Part shown: positions 1-8,889 of the stretch, piece after piece | Numbering within the stretch: position 1 is the stretch's first letter | How the letters are laid out: each line of letters starts with the position of its first letter | Assembly: GCA_947245585.1 (NCBI GenBank) | Contig: CAMXPV010000030.1 | Coordinates: 1 to 50,620 of the forward strand | Direction of reading: 5' to 3' | Length of the DNA stretch: 50,620 bases | DNA from: an uncultured Lachnospiraceae bacterium | Lineage (GTDB): Bacteria; Bacillota; Clostridia; Lachnospirales; Lachnospiraceae | Program-made: the position numbers and the translations under genes | Notes under the pieces: generated by a model | Database searches by the model: none | Told to the model about the DNA's origin: nothing | Seen by the model: the letters and a program-made list of their open reading frames with translations, nothing else

Positions 1-760
1 CCTCTATAATTTTCTCTTTCGCTTCTATCGCCCTCTCATAGTTGCGCAAGTCCTGATAGTATTCTTCGCGATCGCGACATCGCTTGCGGACTAAATCATC
101 TGCGCTCATCCGAAACATTGTCTGAGCCGCTTCCTTCAAGTATTCGTCTTTCGATGCTATCATTCTGACCTCCTCCCATGTAGCTGCCTTAAATAGCAAA
201 GCCCATTCATGAATATGATACTGCTTATCCTCCTCAGTTGCCAATTCTATATGAGACAAATCTACCACATACAATGTAAGACTGTCACTGTATCTCATAT
301 GGCTTTTTACATTTATTAATTTATAGGATGCGCAGAACTCAGGACATTCCTCCATGAGAGAATAGTCCAAAAAGCCAATATGTATAACCGGCTTCGCCTC
401 CATATAATCCTGTCCGTGATTTAACTGGTCGAAAGACCTGCATAAATACATTACAGAGCGCTCCCGCCAATTCAATTTATTTGCAATCTGCATTTCAAGA
501 TTAATCAAAGTTTGATTATTTAAAATTATGTTAATATCTAACCGAAATTCCTTATCTTTTACGGCCTCACCAAGTACAATAGGATTCGTAATTTCCACAG
601 AAAATACTTCCTCCTCGGCAAGATGCAGTAAGGCACAGATCAGCCCCCGAAGCGCCTTATTATTTGACTGTAATACGGCCCTAAACAGATAGTCATTGGT
701 CATACGGTACAAAATTGGTCCATTCGCGTTTAGAAATTCCTGATTTAGATTCTTTTTCAT
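1..760 (-). CDS. Rpn-family recombination-promoting nuclease/putative transposase (3' end outside window)
   Basis: The reverse strand reads open from an ATG at 760-758 to the window edge, 253 codons without a stop; the C-terminus lies outside. A good ribosome binding site (AAAGGAAGG) precedes the ATG. The protein starts MKKNLNQEF and carries the PD-(D/E)XK-type core of the Rpn/transposase_31 family: a D-containing strand (FRLDINIIL) followed by NLEMQIAN, matching the D...ExQ nuclease motif, then the typical RSVMYLCRSFDQL and Y..IHIGFLDY segments. Family knowledge: Rpn proteins are DNA endonucleases that stimulate RecA-independent recombination and are present in many copies in gut Clostridia. 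A second, complete member lies at 27702-28664, so the two bracket the glycan locus. Confidence 0.8.
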   Translation of the reverse strand, partial: MKKNLNQEFLNANGPILYRMTNDYLFRAVLQSNNKALRGLICALLHLAEEEVFSVEITNPIVLGEAVKDKEFRLDINIILNNQTLINLEMQIANKLNWRERSVMYLCRSFDQLNHGQDYMEAKPVIHIGFLDYSLMEECPEFCASYKLINVKSHMRYSDSLTLYVVDLSHIELATEEDKQYHIHEWALLFKAATWEEVRMIASKDEYLKEAAQTMFRMSADDLVRKRCRDREEYYQDLRNYERAIEAKEKIIE

Positions 761-1093
761 AGATGTGCCTTCCTTTCGACTTGACTCCTCCGGCTATAAT
801 AAAGTCAACAACGCTTTATCTCTCAGCCTTAGGAATGGCGGAACTCAACAGAAGAATTCCGAATGATCTGTGATGTGATATGCGAAAATACTATTTTCGT
901 CTCTGTTAAAACAGATATACCATAAACGGCCTCCGCATACAATTCCTTTTTATCTTTCTCTTGTAGAAAAATTATAAACGTTATTTCGTTCTTGCGGGTT
1001 AATCTAACAAGATATGGGGATTTCAAATATAATAAAACATACAAAATACAACATATAGTGTTGTGCAAATCCTCCATATGAAATTTTTCTTTT
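761..1093. other. Intergenic region with no convincing gene
   Basis: This gap lies between the divergent Rpn gene and the ABC transporter. A reverse-strand open frame (829-1119) exists, but its ATG has no ribosome binding site, it overlaps the transporter promoter, and its product resembles no family known to me. A short TTGACT/AGTCAA inverted repeat lies just upstream of the Rpn gene (about 780-806). I see nothing else here. Confidence 0.5.
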
Positions 1094-1126
1094 TGTAAGT
1101 TTCCTGTAAGATTAGTCATCTATACT
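1094..1126 (+). promoter_or_regulatory. Promoter with 11-bp-spaced TGTAAG direct repeats (OmpR/VanR-type activator site)
   Basis: TGTAAG occurs at 1094-1099 and again at 1105-1110, exactly one helical turn apart. A TATACT -10 box follows at 1121-1126. The place of the -35 box (about 1098-1103) is covered by the repeats and has no good hexamer. Direct repeats with 11-bp spacing overlapping a poor -35 are the usual arrangement for activation by an OmpR-family response regulator. The downstream genes encode a MacB-type transporter, a class often controlled by such two-component systems. No regulator gene is visible in the window. Confidence 0.6.
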
Positions 1127-1218
1127 GTGTCTATACGAAATAGTTCTGTTGGCATGGCATCACATCGCATACCTGGCGGCGCAGCCATGCTAACTGCAAA
1201 AAGAAAGGCGGAACTCTT

Positions 1219-1935
1219 ATGAAAAAACAGGCAGACATCATTTTAGAAACAAAGGACTTGTGCAAATACTATGGTACCTCAGACAATCTTGTCCGAGCCG
1301 TAGACCATATTGATTTAAAAATCCAACCGAGAGAATTTGTCTCCATTGTCGGTAAATCCGGCAGCGGTAAATCCACCCTGCTTCACATACTAGGCGCATT
1401 GGATAATCCCACCTCCGGCAAGGTCTTTCTTGACGGAGAAGATATTTCTTCTTTCAAAGAAGATGCCCTCTCCAAAATCCGCCGGCGTAAAATTGGTTTT
1501 ATTTTTCAATCCTACAACCTGATCCCCTCTTTGAACGTATGGGAAAATATCGTCCTTCCCCTCGGTCTGGACGGCAAACCTTTGGATGAATCATTTATAA
1601 ACGATATCATTGAGACGTTGGAACTTTCAGAAAAGGTACGGAATCTTCCCAACACCTTATCCGGCGGACAGCAGCAGCGCTGCGCCATTGCAAGAGCCAT
1701 CGCCGCCAAACCTTCCATTATTCTGGCGGATGAGCCCACCGGCAATCTGGACACTAAAACGGGCGATGAAGTCATGGCCCTCTTAAAAACCTCTGCCAAA
1801 AAGTACGGTCAGACTCTTGTGGTGATCACCCACAATGAGGAGATCGCACAGATGGCGGACCGCACCATCATGTTAGCGGATGGGCGCATCGTTTCTTCCG
1901 GAGAAAGCGAGGTGGTTTCCAATGAAGAAAACTAA
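1219..1935 (+). CDS. ABC transporter ATP-binding protein, MacB/LolD type
   Basis: 238 residues, the normal length for a stand-alone MacB/LolD/BceA-type ATPase. Walker A is GKSGSGKST (about residues 45-53), the Q-loop is in FQSYNL, the ABC signature is LSGGQQQR, Walker B with catalytic Glu is IILADEPT, and the D-loop/H-loop GNLDT...VITHNEE is intact. The RBS AGAAAGG precedes the ATG. The stop overlaps the start of the permease by 14 bp, so the pair is translationally coupled. It should power an FtsX-type permease at the membrane. This class exports peptides, antibiotics or lipoproteins, or acts mechanically; the substrate cannot be told from sequence. Confidence 0.93.
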   Translation: MKKQADIILETKDLCKYYGTSDNLVRAVDHIDLKIQPREFVSIVGKSGSGKSTLLHILGALDNPTSGKVFLDGEDISSFKEDALSKIRRRKIGFIFQSYNLIPSLNVWENIVLPLGLDGKPLDESFINDIIETLELSEKVRNLPNTLSGGQQQRCAIARAIAAKPSIILADEPTGNLDTKTGDEVMALLKTSAKKYGQTLVVITHNEEIAQMADRTIMLADGRIVSSGESEVVSNEEN

Positions 1936-4450
1936 CACGGTATTTACCCTCGCAGTAAGCAGACTGCGTTACCAGAAAAGCCGCACCCTGCTTACCGGTA
2001 TTGCCATCATGCTCACCGCCATGCTGCTTATGGCCATCGGCACCGTGGGCGTCGCCATGTTCGACATGAACCGGCAGATGTTTTCTGAAATGGACTACCA
2101 TGCCATTTTTAAAGATCTGGCTGCCGATCAGGTAACCATTCTGACAAAACATATCAACGTGGAAACCCTGAGCACCACGGAAACTTTTGCGGATATTGTC
2201 AATGGGAAAATGAACGGTGCCCTTGTCTTCCGGGAAAGCATAAAAGACGAGCGGCTTACGGACGAAGATGCTCTTTCAAATTCACAGACGCTGGAATCAG
2301 GCCATTATCCTGAAACGGAAGAGGAAATCTGTTCCTCCCCCATCTTTTTCCGCCGTGTCGGTGCAGAGCCCGTGATCGGCGGCAAAGTAACCCTCTCCTT
2401 CCGGGTAAACGGCAAAGGGGAAATTCAAACAAAAGAATTTACCATCAGTGGTCTGGAACCCGACGTGGAAATCTCCGAGGAAATAGACGACAGCCGTCTT
2501 ATGTGGGCCGCCTATGTCTCCAAAGCCCTTTTATCAGAATATGAAGACGCCGGGCTTTACGAGCCTTCGTTAAACGCCACTCTGCGCGTTTACGGGGAAG
2601 ATGAGCTGACCTATGACGAAATCGCGGACCGAATCAATTCTGTGGCCGCAGATATCGGTGTGGACGAAACCCACGTAAATCTCAACAAAGAATATCTTGT
2701 CACCGCAACCGATCCCGGTACGGAAATCATAGCTATCGTAGCCATGATCAGCCTGATTGTGATCCTCTTTTCTGCCCTGGTAATCTACAGCATCTACTAT
2801 GTGGGAGTAATCACAGACGTACAAGAGATCGGCAAGCTGAAAGCCCTGGGCGCATCCCGCCGCCAGATTGCTAAAATGTTTCTCTGGCAGGGTGCCATCG
2901 TGTCCGTCTTTGCGATTCCGATTGGACTATTGATCGGATTCCTGTTGCCTTATTTCCTGTTTCCACTGGTTCTGTACGCATACCAAAGCGGCTCCGCTAT
3001 CAGCTCCTATTCCCGCGACGCGGTGGAGGCGGTTATCGGACAGATTCACATGTTCTCCCTGCCCGTATTGTTTACAGTCGCTTTGGCTGCACTGATCACC
3101 GTGGCTGTTTCCTTATGGAAACCCATCCGTCTGGCAAAAAAAGTATCCCCGGCGGAGGCTATCCGCTATCAGGAAAGCAGTTCCAACCGCAAGAGTCGTA
3201 AAGGCCACAAGGAAGTGAAGGTCGCCGCCCTGACTCTTGCCAACCTGACGCGCAACAGGAAGCGTACCACCGTCACCATCCTCACGATGGGCTTGAGCTG
3301 TGTGCTCTTCATCTGCGTCTCAGCCGTGTTGAGCAGTATAAGCGTGGAGGATATGGCAAGGCGGAATATTCCCAGAGGCGATTTTCATATTGCACTGGAA
3401 TATTCCCTCCACGATAAAGAATATCCTGAAAACAATCTGGACAGTTTGGTACAGCAAGAATACTTTAATGACGCCTTTCTTACACAACTACTTTCCATCG
3501 AAGGCATAGAATCGGTAGAACGCGAACACGGTAGAATCCTTTCTTCCACAGACAAGGAATCCCTTTTGTATGAAGACTACGAAAACCGTCTGCCGCTCTC
3601 TTATTTTACCAGAGACGAGGCGGCGGCATTAAACGCCGTTTTGAATCAGGGCAGCATTGACTACGACCGCATGGCGGCAAATAATGAAATCGCCTACACC
3701 AGTGATTACTGGTTTAAGCAGTTTGGCCTTTCCCTTGGCGAAACATATCCGCTGACCCTCTATGACGGCCACCGGAAAATTCCCTTTACAGCCACACTTA
3801 CCGCTGTGACAACGCCGGACAACGGCTTCCCTCTCTATATTCCTCCTCTGATTATGACGGAGGACACCTGGAACAGTCTGGGACTGACCTGCGATCCCAC
3901 CACGGATATTTATTTGTATACGGACGAAACGCATTACGACAGCGTAAAAGCGGCGCTTATGGATATTGTGGCGGAAAATGAGCATTTTACCCTCTACTCC
4001 ATGGACGTGGAGATGAGAATCAGCCGCTCCGGCGTGGGGCTCACAAGAGATCCGCTTTATCTGCTTCTTGTGCTGATCGCCGTAATCGGTTTTATCAGCC
4101 TGATTAACACCATGATTACCAGCATTGTCACCAGAAAGAAGGAGCTTGGTGTCCTGCAGGCCATCGGACTTTCCGGCAGACAGCTTGTCCGTATGCTTGC
4201 AGGGGAAGGTCTTGTCTTCACCGCAGGCACGCTTATCATCAGCCTGACTTTAGGTAACGCAGCCGGATATCTGCTGTTTCTCTGGGCCAAAAAAGAGCAC
4301 CTTATGAGTATCAGCCGCTATCATTATCCCCTCCGGGAAACCATCGGCCTTACATTGGTTCTGGTTGTGGGACAGCTTCTGATCACTCTGCTGATTCGTA
4401 AAAAAATGGAAAAAGAAAGCCTGATTGACCGGATTCGGAATCAGGAATAA
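1922..4450 (+). CDS. FtsX-family ABC transporter permease
   Basis: 842 residues from the ATG at 1922 ([12 protein letters not shown]), preceded by GCGAGGTGG. An in-frame start at 1880 is possible but lies inside the ATPase gene and adds an untypical N-terminus. One TM helix near the N-terminus is followed by a large extracellular loop. A first FtsX domain (about residues 265-420) contains GKLKALGASRRQIAKMF, then comes a second TM and extracellular region. A second FtsX domain at the C-terminus contains KKELGVLQAIGLSGRQLVRML. Two FtsX domains in one chain mean that it probably works as a single permease subunit with the ATPase at 1219-1935. Transcription ends at a hairpin shared with the convergent glycan locus. 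Confidence 0.9.
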   Translation: MKKTNTVFTLAVSRLRYQKSRTLLTGIAIMLTAMLLMAIGTVGVAMFDMNRQMFSEMDYHAIFKDLAADQVTILTKHINVETLSTTETFADIVNGKMNGALVFRESIKDERLTDEDALSNSQTLESGHYPETEEEICSSPIFFRRVGAEPVIGGKVTLSFRVNGKGEIQTKEFTISGLEPDVEISEEIDDSRLMWAAYVSKALLSEYEDAGLYEPSLNATLRVYGEDELTYDEIADRINSVAADIGVDETHVNLNKEYLVTATDPGTEIIAIVAMISLIVILFSALVIYSIYYVGVITDVQEIGKLKALGASRRQIAKMFLWQGAIVSVFAIPIGLLIGFLLPYFLFPLVLYAYQSGSAISSYSRDAVEAVIGQIHMFSLPVLFTVALAALITVAVSLWKPIRLAKKVSPAEAIRYQESSSNRKSRKGHKEVKVAALTLANLTRNRKRTTVTILTMGLSCVLFICVSAVLSSISVEDMARRNIPRGDFHIALEYSLHDKEYPENNLDSLVQQEYFNDAFLTQLLSIEGIESVEREHGRILSSTDKESLLYEDYENRLPLSYFTRDEAAALNAVLNQGSIDYDRMAANNEIAYTSDYWFKQFGLSLGETYPLTLYDGHRKIPFTATLTAVTTPDNGFPLYIPPLIMTEDTWNSLGLTCDPTTDIYLYTDETHYDSVKAALMDIVAENEHFTLYSMDVEMRISRSGVGLTRDPLYLLLVLIAVIGFISLINTMITSIVTRKKELGVLQAIGLSGRQLVRMLAGEGLVFTAGTLIISLTLGNAAGYLLFLWAKKEHLMSISRYHYPLRETIGLTLVLVVGQLLITLLIRKKMEKESLIDRIRNQE

Positions 4451-4495
4451 AAAACAAGAGCAGATCACTCCGCCTTAATGCGGAATGGTCTGCTC
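4451..4495 (-). terminator. Rho-independent terminator between convergent units
   Basis: A 38-nt hairpin (4458-4495) has GAGCAGA/TCTGCTC as its outer stem and CCGC/GCGG near the loop. On the minus strand it is followed by TTGTTTTTTA, a good U-tract for the ispD-like unit, whose stop codon lies inside the hairpin. On the plus strand the tail is only moderately T-rich, so it may also terminate the ABC permease transcript, less efficiently. Confidence 0.8.
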
Positions 4496-5161
4496 AAATC
4501 TTTGTAAATCTTCTTTCGTTGTAATCTTAAAATTCCCTTCATCCCCCGGTATCATAGCAATGTCCATCCCCGCCAATACCGCCGGCTCTGTGGACCCATT
4601 GATCTCCAAGATTCTCTCCGGCAAGAGTGCCTTGTTCGCCTCATAATACTTTCCAAGCACAAAAATTTCCGGCGCCTGTCCTGCAAAAATCCGGCTGCGA
4701 TCCAACAGGGATGTGACCGTACCACCATCCTCGCTGTAATATACCGTGTCTTTCATAGGCAGAACCGGAAGCGCCCCGTCATGTCCGAGACGCACAGCCT
4801 CCAGACAATCCGATATCTGTTTTTCACCCAACCGAGGTCTGGCTGCATCATGGATCAACACATAATCCGAATCCTCCGCATATTGTTTGATGTCCTCCAA
4901 CCCATTTAAAATGGAGAGCTGCCTTGTTTTGCCGGGATTGGAAAACCCGCGGAATTTGTCAGCGTTTTCCACGCATTCCGTCACCGTCTTCCTCCACATT
5001 TCATCCGCCACGATCTGCACCGCGTCTATCCCCTCATGAAGAAGAAGCGTCCGCAGGCAGTAGGAGATGACCGGTCTTTCCTTTACCTCTATGTACTGTT
5101 TTGGCATCTCCATTCCCATTCTTGTCCCAGTTCCACCGGACAAAAGAAGCGCTGTCACCAT
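4475..5161 (-). CDS. IspD/TarI-family cytidylyltransferase
   Basis: 228 residues from the ATG at 5161 (MVTALLLSGG), with GGGGATG as likely RBS; an in-frame ATG at 5176 has no RBS. The nucleotide-binding loop GGTGTRMG..MPKQY, the central IHDAARP and the C-terminal NFKITTKEDL are hallmarks of IspD (2-C-methyl-D-erythritol-4-phosphate cytidylyltransferase) and the related ribitol-5-phosphate enzyme TarI. It forms a two-gene unit with an epimerase-like gene and lies next to a glycan locus, with no other isoprenoid genes. A role in making a CDP-activated polyol or sugar for the surface polymer is therefore as plausible as isoprenoid synthesis. No TarJ-type reductase is seen. Confidence 0.75.
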   Translation of the reverse strand: MVTALLLSGGTGTRMGMEMPKQYIEVKERPVISYCLRTLLLHEGIDAVQIVADEMWRKTVTECVENADKFRGFSNPGKTRQLSILNGLEDIKQYAEDSDYVLIHDAARPRLGEKQISDCLEAVRLGHDGALPVLPMKDTVYYSEDGGTVTSLLDRSRIFAGQAPEIFVLGKYYEANKALLPERILEINGSTEPAVLAGMDIAMIPGDEGNFKITTKEDLQRFEQTIPH

Positions 5162-5239
5162 ATTTTCATCCCCCATAGCAATCTATGTTTAAACACAATC
5201 AACTATGCCGGCAAAATTTTCTAAAAGACTCTGCCTCTT

Positions 5240-5902
5240 TCAAAAATGCAGTTCTCGGATATTCCGCAGTGTCTCCCCATAGGGCGTCCCCTTGCCAAAC
5301 AACAGCGTTGTCCCCAACACGAATCCCTTCACCCCTCTGGGCGCATACTGCCTGATCTTGTCCGCCCCGCAGGCCCCGTCCCAGTAAATCTCAAAGTTCA
5401 TCTCGTCTTTGATGGCCAGAAGTTTCGTGATTTTCTTTCCCACATAAGGAAGGTACATCTGCCCCGCATTGCCCGGGTTCACTGACATGACAAGCACCTT
5501 CTTCACGATCACAAGCATCTCCATCACCGTCTCTATACTGGTACCCGGGTTGATGGCAATGCCCGGCACCATGCCCGCGTTGATAATCTTCTGCAGGGTG
5601 GTGGAGGGATGGTACTCCGCCTCCGGATGAATGTAAACTGTATCACCTTTGCGGAGTTTTTCCAGAAAAATATGAATGTTATTGTTGGGGTGTTCAATCA
5701 TCAGATGCACGTCCAGAGGTTTTTCCGTCGCGGAGGCTATGTAGGCCATATCATTTAAGGACATGGCAAAGTTATGCACATAGCGCCCGTCCATAATATC
5801 GATGTGGAAGGAGTCGATCCCACCCTCCTCCAGATCCTTTACTTCTTTTTGCAGATTGCCATAGTTGGCGCACATCATGGAGGCATTTAATTCAAAGTCC
5901 AT
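5240..5902 (-). CDS. Ribulose-phosphate 3-epimerase family protein
   Basis: 220 residues, the standard length for an RPE TIM barrel. Matching motifs are LNASMMCANYGN (strand 1), FHIDIMDG with a catalytic Asp, DVHLMIE, SVNPGNAGQ (phosphate/loop region) and YWDGAC, where the second catalytic Asp is kept although the usual VDGG is altered. It is divergent from housekeeping RPE, so another ketose phosphate is possible. The RBS is AAAGGAAG and the promoter at 5933-5961 lies directly upstream. Ribulose-5-phosphate is the substrate of the KdsD-like isomerase encoded at 7916-8872, which suggests precursor supply to the Kdo-type pathway; that link is inference. Confidence 0.82.
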   Translation of the reverse strand: MDFELNASMMCANYGNLQKEVKDLEEGGIDSFHIDIMDGRYVHNFAMSLNDMAYIASATEKPLDVHLMIEHPNNNIHIFLEKLRKGDTVYIHPEAEYHPSTTLQKIINAGMVPGIAINPGTSIETVMEMLVIVKKVLVMSVNPGNAGQMYLPYVGKKITKLLAIKDEMNFEIYWDGACGADKIRQYAPRGVKGFVLGTTLLFGKGTPYGETLRNIRELHF

Positions 5903-5932
5903 ATTTCGTTCTTCCTTTCTTCTTTGAAGAAT

Positions 5933-5961
5933 ATTATAACCTTTCCGCGCGTTTTATTCAA
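5933..5961 (-). promoter_or_regulatory. Sigma-A-type promoter of the epimerase/IspD-like unit
   Basis: On the minus strand, TTGAAT (5961-5956) is separated by 17 bp from a consensus TATAAT (5938-5933). The epimerase-like gene starts about 30 bp downstream. It makes the last two genes of the locus a separately expressed unit. Confidence 0.7.
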
Positions 5962-6006
5962 TTATCAATGTACTCTGCATCATTAAAACTTTTTGACCGC
6001 AGGAAA

Positions 6007-7098
6007 CTACACTAACATCCTGCATCCGCTATGCACCACGTTAAGCCTGTCCGCATTCTTCATAAAATATAACGTCTCCAAGGTTTCCCCCATATATCCG
6101 ATATATCTGTCGCTCCGCTCCCATCCTTTTGGCTCGCTGAGTTCCTCTGTCCGCGAAAGAATCGGAAACAGCCAGTCGCAGTATTCACGAAGTACCTTCT
6201 TTTTCGCAAGAATCACATTATAATTATACAAATACTGCTGCCCCAAAATTTGAGGAAATGCTTCCGCGTATTCCGGCTGCAGCTCCTCAATGGCCTGCCG
6301 CACTGCATTCCAGTCCGCATCTTTTATGTATCTCTCGTGATGAGCGTGGATGTCCGGCTCATAAGGCATCGGATAGGGCAGAACCGCATCCACATCATTA
6401 TCTGCAAGCCGTAACAGATCATCCTCGGTAAGATCAAATCCCCTCCTGTACTGGCACAGTCCGAAATACTGTCCCTCCTCGCCATCATCCGAGCCTGCCA
6501 TCATCAGCTTATTTTTCCACATCCAGTAAAGCGCCGTCAATTCACAGTAGTTGCCATTTTTTCCGGAAATATGTCCACCTGTATTATCCGAAAGATCCGC
6601 CACCCGCACGTCACAGCGGTCCGCCCCCACCTGAATGGGAAACACATACTCCGGCAAAGGCACATTGCTCCGCAGCGGCTTGTCCACATGGGACTTTGCC
6701 ATATAAATTCTAATGAAAGGCATATGGCAGCCCACCGGCAGCGCGGAAAGCGGCAGGAATCTTCCAAGCCTTGCATGAAACAGCTTCATTAACTCCGCGT
6801 GGCGGGCAAAGGTAAGCCGCCTGTGATGCCGAAAGCCGAAATTTTCCAAAATCTCTTCTATATCTGACTGCACCTGATCCGGGGTGGCAATCAAAACTTC
6901 CACCTGGCGCTTTTCTTCCCCGGAAAGCTCCCCTGCATAATCCGCCAACGTCTTCACGGGAATACCGCCGAGGACAGAGGCGTTGCCGTCCATGCGGGTT
7001 ACGATAAAGCAGGAAATCTCCCGTTTGGGATATAATGTTTTAATTGCTTTGTATGTGCCAAGGGCATAGCCCTGGGCGCCGTAGATGGCGAGATTCAT
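6007..7098 (-). CDS. DUF4422-type glycosyltransferase with N-terminal Rossmann-like domain
   Basis: 363 residues. Residues 1-105 form a nucleotide-binding-like domain (LAIYGAQGYALGTYK). Residues of about 130-355 match the DUF4422 family seen in capsule and O-antigen loci: the FPIQVGADRCD segment, DNTGGHISGKNGNYCELTALYWMWKN, the QYRRGF segment, and YNYNVILAKK. DUF4422 proteins are predicted glycosyltransferases. The RBS AAGAGGAAAG precedes the ATG. It ends the long glycan operon; the next two genes have their own promoter. It is one of seven proteins in the locus with an appended Rossmann-like domain. Confidence 0.8.
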   Translation of the reverse strand: MNLAIYGAQGYALGTYKAIKTLYPKREISCFIVTRMDGNASVLGGIPVKTLADYAGELSGEEKRQVEVLIATPDQVQSDIEEILENFGFRHHRRLTFARHAELMKLFHARLGRFLPLSALPVGCHMPFIRIYMAKSHVDKPLRSNVPLPEYVFPIQVGADRCDVRVADLSDNTGGHISGKNGNYCELTALYWMWKNKLMMAGSDDGEEGQYFGLCQYRRGFDLTEDDLLRLADNDVDAVLPYPMPYEPDIHAHHERYIKDADWNAVRQAIEELQPEYAEAFPQILGQQYLYNYNVILAKKKVLREYCDWLFPILSRTEELSEPKGWERSDRYIGYMGETLETLYFMKNADRLNVVHSGCRMLV

Positions 7099-7112
7099 AT
7101 ATCTTTCCTCTT

Positions 7113-7892
7113 TTACGCAGATTTTACTGCTTCATAAATTTTAGTAAAATTTTGAAGCATACATTCAACATCAGCTAAGCGAATGGAATTAGGCCCATCA
7201 GAGAGAGCTTCTTCCGGATTCGGATGCACTTCCATAAACACCCCGTCCGCCCCGGCCGCAACGGCCGCTTTGGCAAGATATTCCACATATTCTCTGTTAC
7301 CTCCGGTAGAAGTGCCGTTCCCTCCGGGTTTTTGTACACTATGTGTCGCATCAAAGATAACGGGCACATGATTTTTTTTCATCTCTACAATAGACGTCAT
7401 ATCAACAACAAGAGTATTGTATCCAAAGCTAGAACCCCTCTCGCTCAGCATAATTCTGTCATTCCCTGACATACGTACTTTCTCAACAACATTTTTCATA
7501 TCCCACGGTGCCATAAACTGCCCCTTTTTGATATTGACAATCCTGCCCGTCTGAGCCGCCGCCGTAAGCAGATCCGTCTGCCTGCACAAAAAGGCTGGTA
7601 TTTGTATCACATCCGCCACCTCAGCCGCTCTCTGCGCCTGCCACGGCTCATGGATATCCGTACATATCTTTAAGCCGTATTCCCTCTTTACTCTTTTTAA
7701 TATTTCCAGTCCCTTCTCTATACCCGGTCCTCTGTAGGATGACAGTGACGTACGGTTTGCCTTGTCAAAGGAAGCCTTAAAATAGTAATCTATATCATAT
7801 TTTGACACGATCTCCTTCATCGTTCCTGCGATCTCCATGACCATGTCTTCCGATTCAATCACGCAGGGGCCCGCTATCAATATAAAACCCAT
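7113..7892 (-). CDS. kdsA: 3-deoxy-8-phosphooctulonate (Kdo-8-phosphate) synthase, metal-dependent type
   Basis: 259 residues. The sequence carries the complete KdsA signature: IAGPCVIES, FKASFDKANRTS, CTDIHEPWQ, IQIPAFLCRQ, IKKGQFMAPWDM, SERGSSFGYNT, FDATHSVQ, EVHPNPEEALSDGPNSI. The Cys in GPCVIES, where Escherichia coli KdsA has Asn, together with the later His, Glu and Asp, is typical of the metal-dependent class. The reaction is PEP plus D-arabinose-5-phosphate to Kdo-8-phosphate. Kdo is a lipopolysaccharide and K-antigen sugar of Gram-negatives, so finding this with kdsD and a CMP-sugar synthetase in a Firmicute glycan locus is unusual. A KdsC phosphatase is not encoded here. Confidence 0.9.
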   Translation of the reverse strand: MGFILIAGPCVIESEDMVMEIAGTMKEIVSKYDIDYYFKASFDKANRTSLSSYRGPGIEKGLEILKRVKREYGLKICTDIHEPWQAQRAAEVADVIQIPAFLCRQTDLLTAAAQTGRIVNIKKGQFMAPWDMKNVVEKVRMSGNDRIMLSERGSSFGYNTLVVDMTSIVEMKKNHVPVIFDATHSVQKPGGNGTSTGGNREYVEYLAKAAVAAGADGVFMEVHPNPEEALSDGPNSIRLADVECMLQNFTKIYEAVKSA

Positions 7893-7915
7893 ATCCGGTT
7901 TCCTCCGTCCCTATT

Positions 7916-8872
7916 TTATAAAGCATTTATGACCATTTGCAGCGTTACTACCCCAGTATAATCCCCCTGACTGTCCAACACGATCAGCGATGATATATTC
8001 TTTTCGTGCAAAAGTTTCATGGCATCTACCGCAAGTCTTTCTTCTGAAATACATACCGGATTGCACGTCATAATTTCGTTTACCTTCATGGCATATACAT
8101 CCAACTCCTGTTCCAATGCCCGCCTGAGATTTCCCTCCGTAATAATCCCCTCAAGCCTGCCTCCCTGCATGACGGCAACGATTCCCGCCTTTTTCCGGCT
8201 CAATTCTATAATTGCCTCTTTCAGGTAGACATCTGAGTTTACCTGCGGCTTGTCTTCACCCGATATCATGATATCCGATACGGTCGTAATCAGCTTCCTC
8301 CCAAGCGCCCCCGCCGGATGGTAAAGGCCAAAGTCTTCCCTCTTAAAGCCTTTCATCCTGCTTACCGTAACCGCAAGCGCATCTCCATATACAAGAGCGG
8401 CCGTCGTTGTCGAAGTTGGCGCTAGCCCGAGATAACATGCTTCTTCAAACTCGGGAAGAACCTCTGTCATGTCACTGTGTCTTGCCAACGTAGACTGCGC
8501 ATTCCCTGTGATAGAAAGAAGCTTTGCCCCGATCCTGCGGATCACGGGTATCATCTGCACCACTTCCGCGCTCTCGCCGCTGTGCGAGATCGCAATGACA
8601 ACATCTTTGTCCGTGACCATACCGAGATCGCCATGCAGGGATTCTGCCGGATGTATGTAAAAGGAGGGTGTCCCAAGACTGGAAAAGGTAGCAGCGATCT
8701 TTCTTGCGATATGTCCGGCCTTTCCCATCCCTGTAAGTATAAGCTTCCCATCACAAGACATGATTGCATCCAAAAAATCCAAAAAAACCTCACCCATATG
8801 ATCTTTGGTCTTCTCTATCGCCGCTATCTCTTTTTCAAACACCCTTTGCGCTTCTATGAGTATATCTGTCAT
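7916..8872 (-). CDS. kdsD: D-arabinose-5-phosphate isomerase (KdsD/KpsF family)
   Basis: 318 residues, the usual length. An N-terminal SIS sugar-isomerase domain (about 30-170) has LTGMGKAGHIARKIAATFSS, the ISHSGESAEV phosphate loop, HPAESLHGDLGM, and a PTSTTTAAL segment followed by DALAV. Two CBS domains follow (about 195-318). This architecture is that of KdsD/KpsF/GutQ, which convert D-ribulose-5-phosphate to D-arabinose-5-phosphate. It lies directly upstream of kdsA (23-bp gap), as expected for a shared Kdo-type pathway. The RBS GAGGGCGG precedes the ATG. Confidence 0.9.
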   Translation of the reverse strand: MTDILIEAQRVFEKEIAAIEKTKDHMGEVFLDFLDAIMSCDGKLILTGMGKAGHIARKIAATFSSLGTPSFYIHPAESLHGDLGMVTDKDVVIAISHSGESAEVVQMIPVIRRIGAKLLSITGNAQSTLARHSDMTEVLPEFEEACYLGLAPTSTTTAALVYGDALAVTVSRMKGFKREDFGLYHPAGALGRKLITTVSDIMISGEDKPQVNSDVYLKEAIIELSRKKAGIVAVMQGGRLEGIITEGNLRRALEQELDVYAMKVNEIMTCNPVCISEERLAVDAMKLLHEKNISSLIVLDSQGDYTGVVTLQMVINAL

Positions 8873-8889
8873 TGTTAATCCGCCCTCTT

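Noticed and set aside
829..1119. Reverse-strand open frame of 96 codons upstream of the ABC transporter
   Set aside because: No ribosome binding site, overlaps the transporter's promoter, and the product has no recognisable domain.
7372..7379. T8 run in kdsA as a possible phase-variation site
   Set aside because: It encodes two Lys in a normal family position, and A/T runs of eight are expected by chance at this composition; the kdsA frame is intact.
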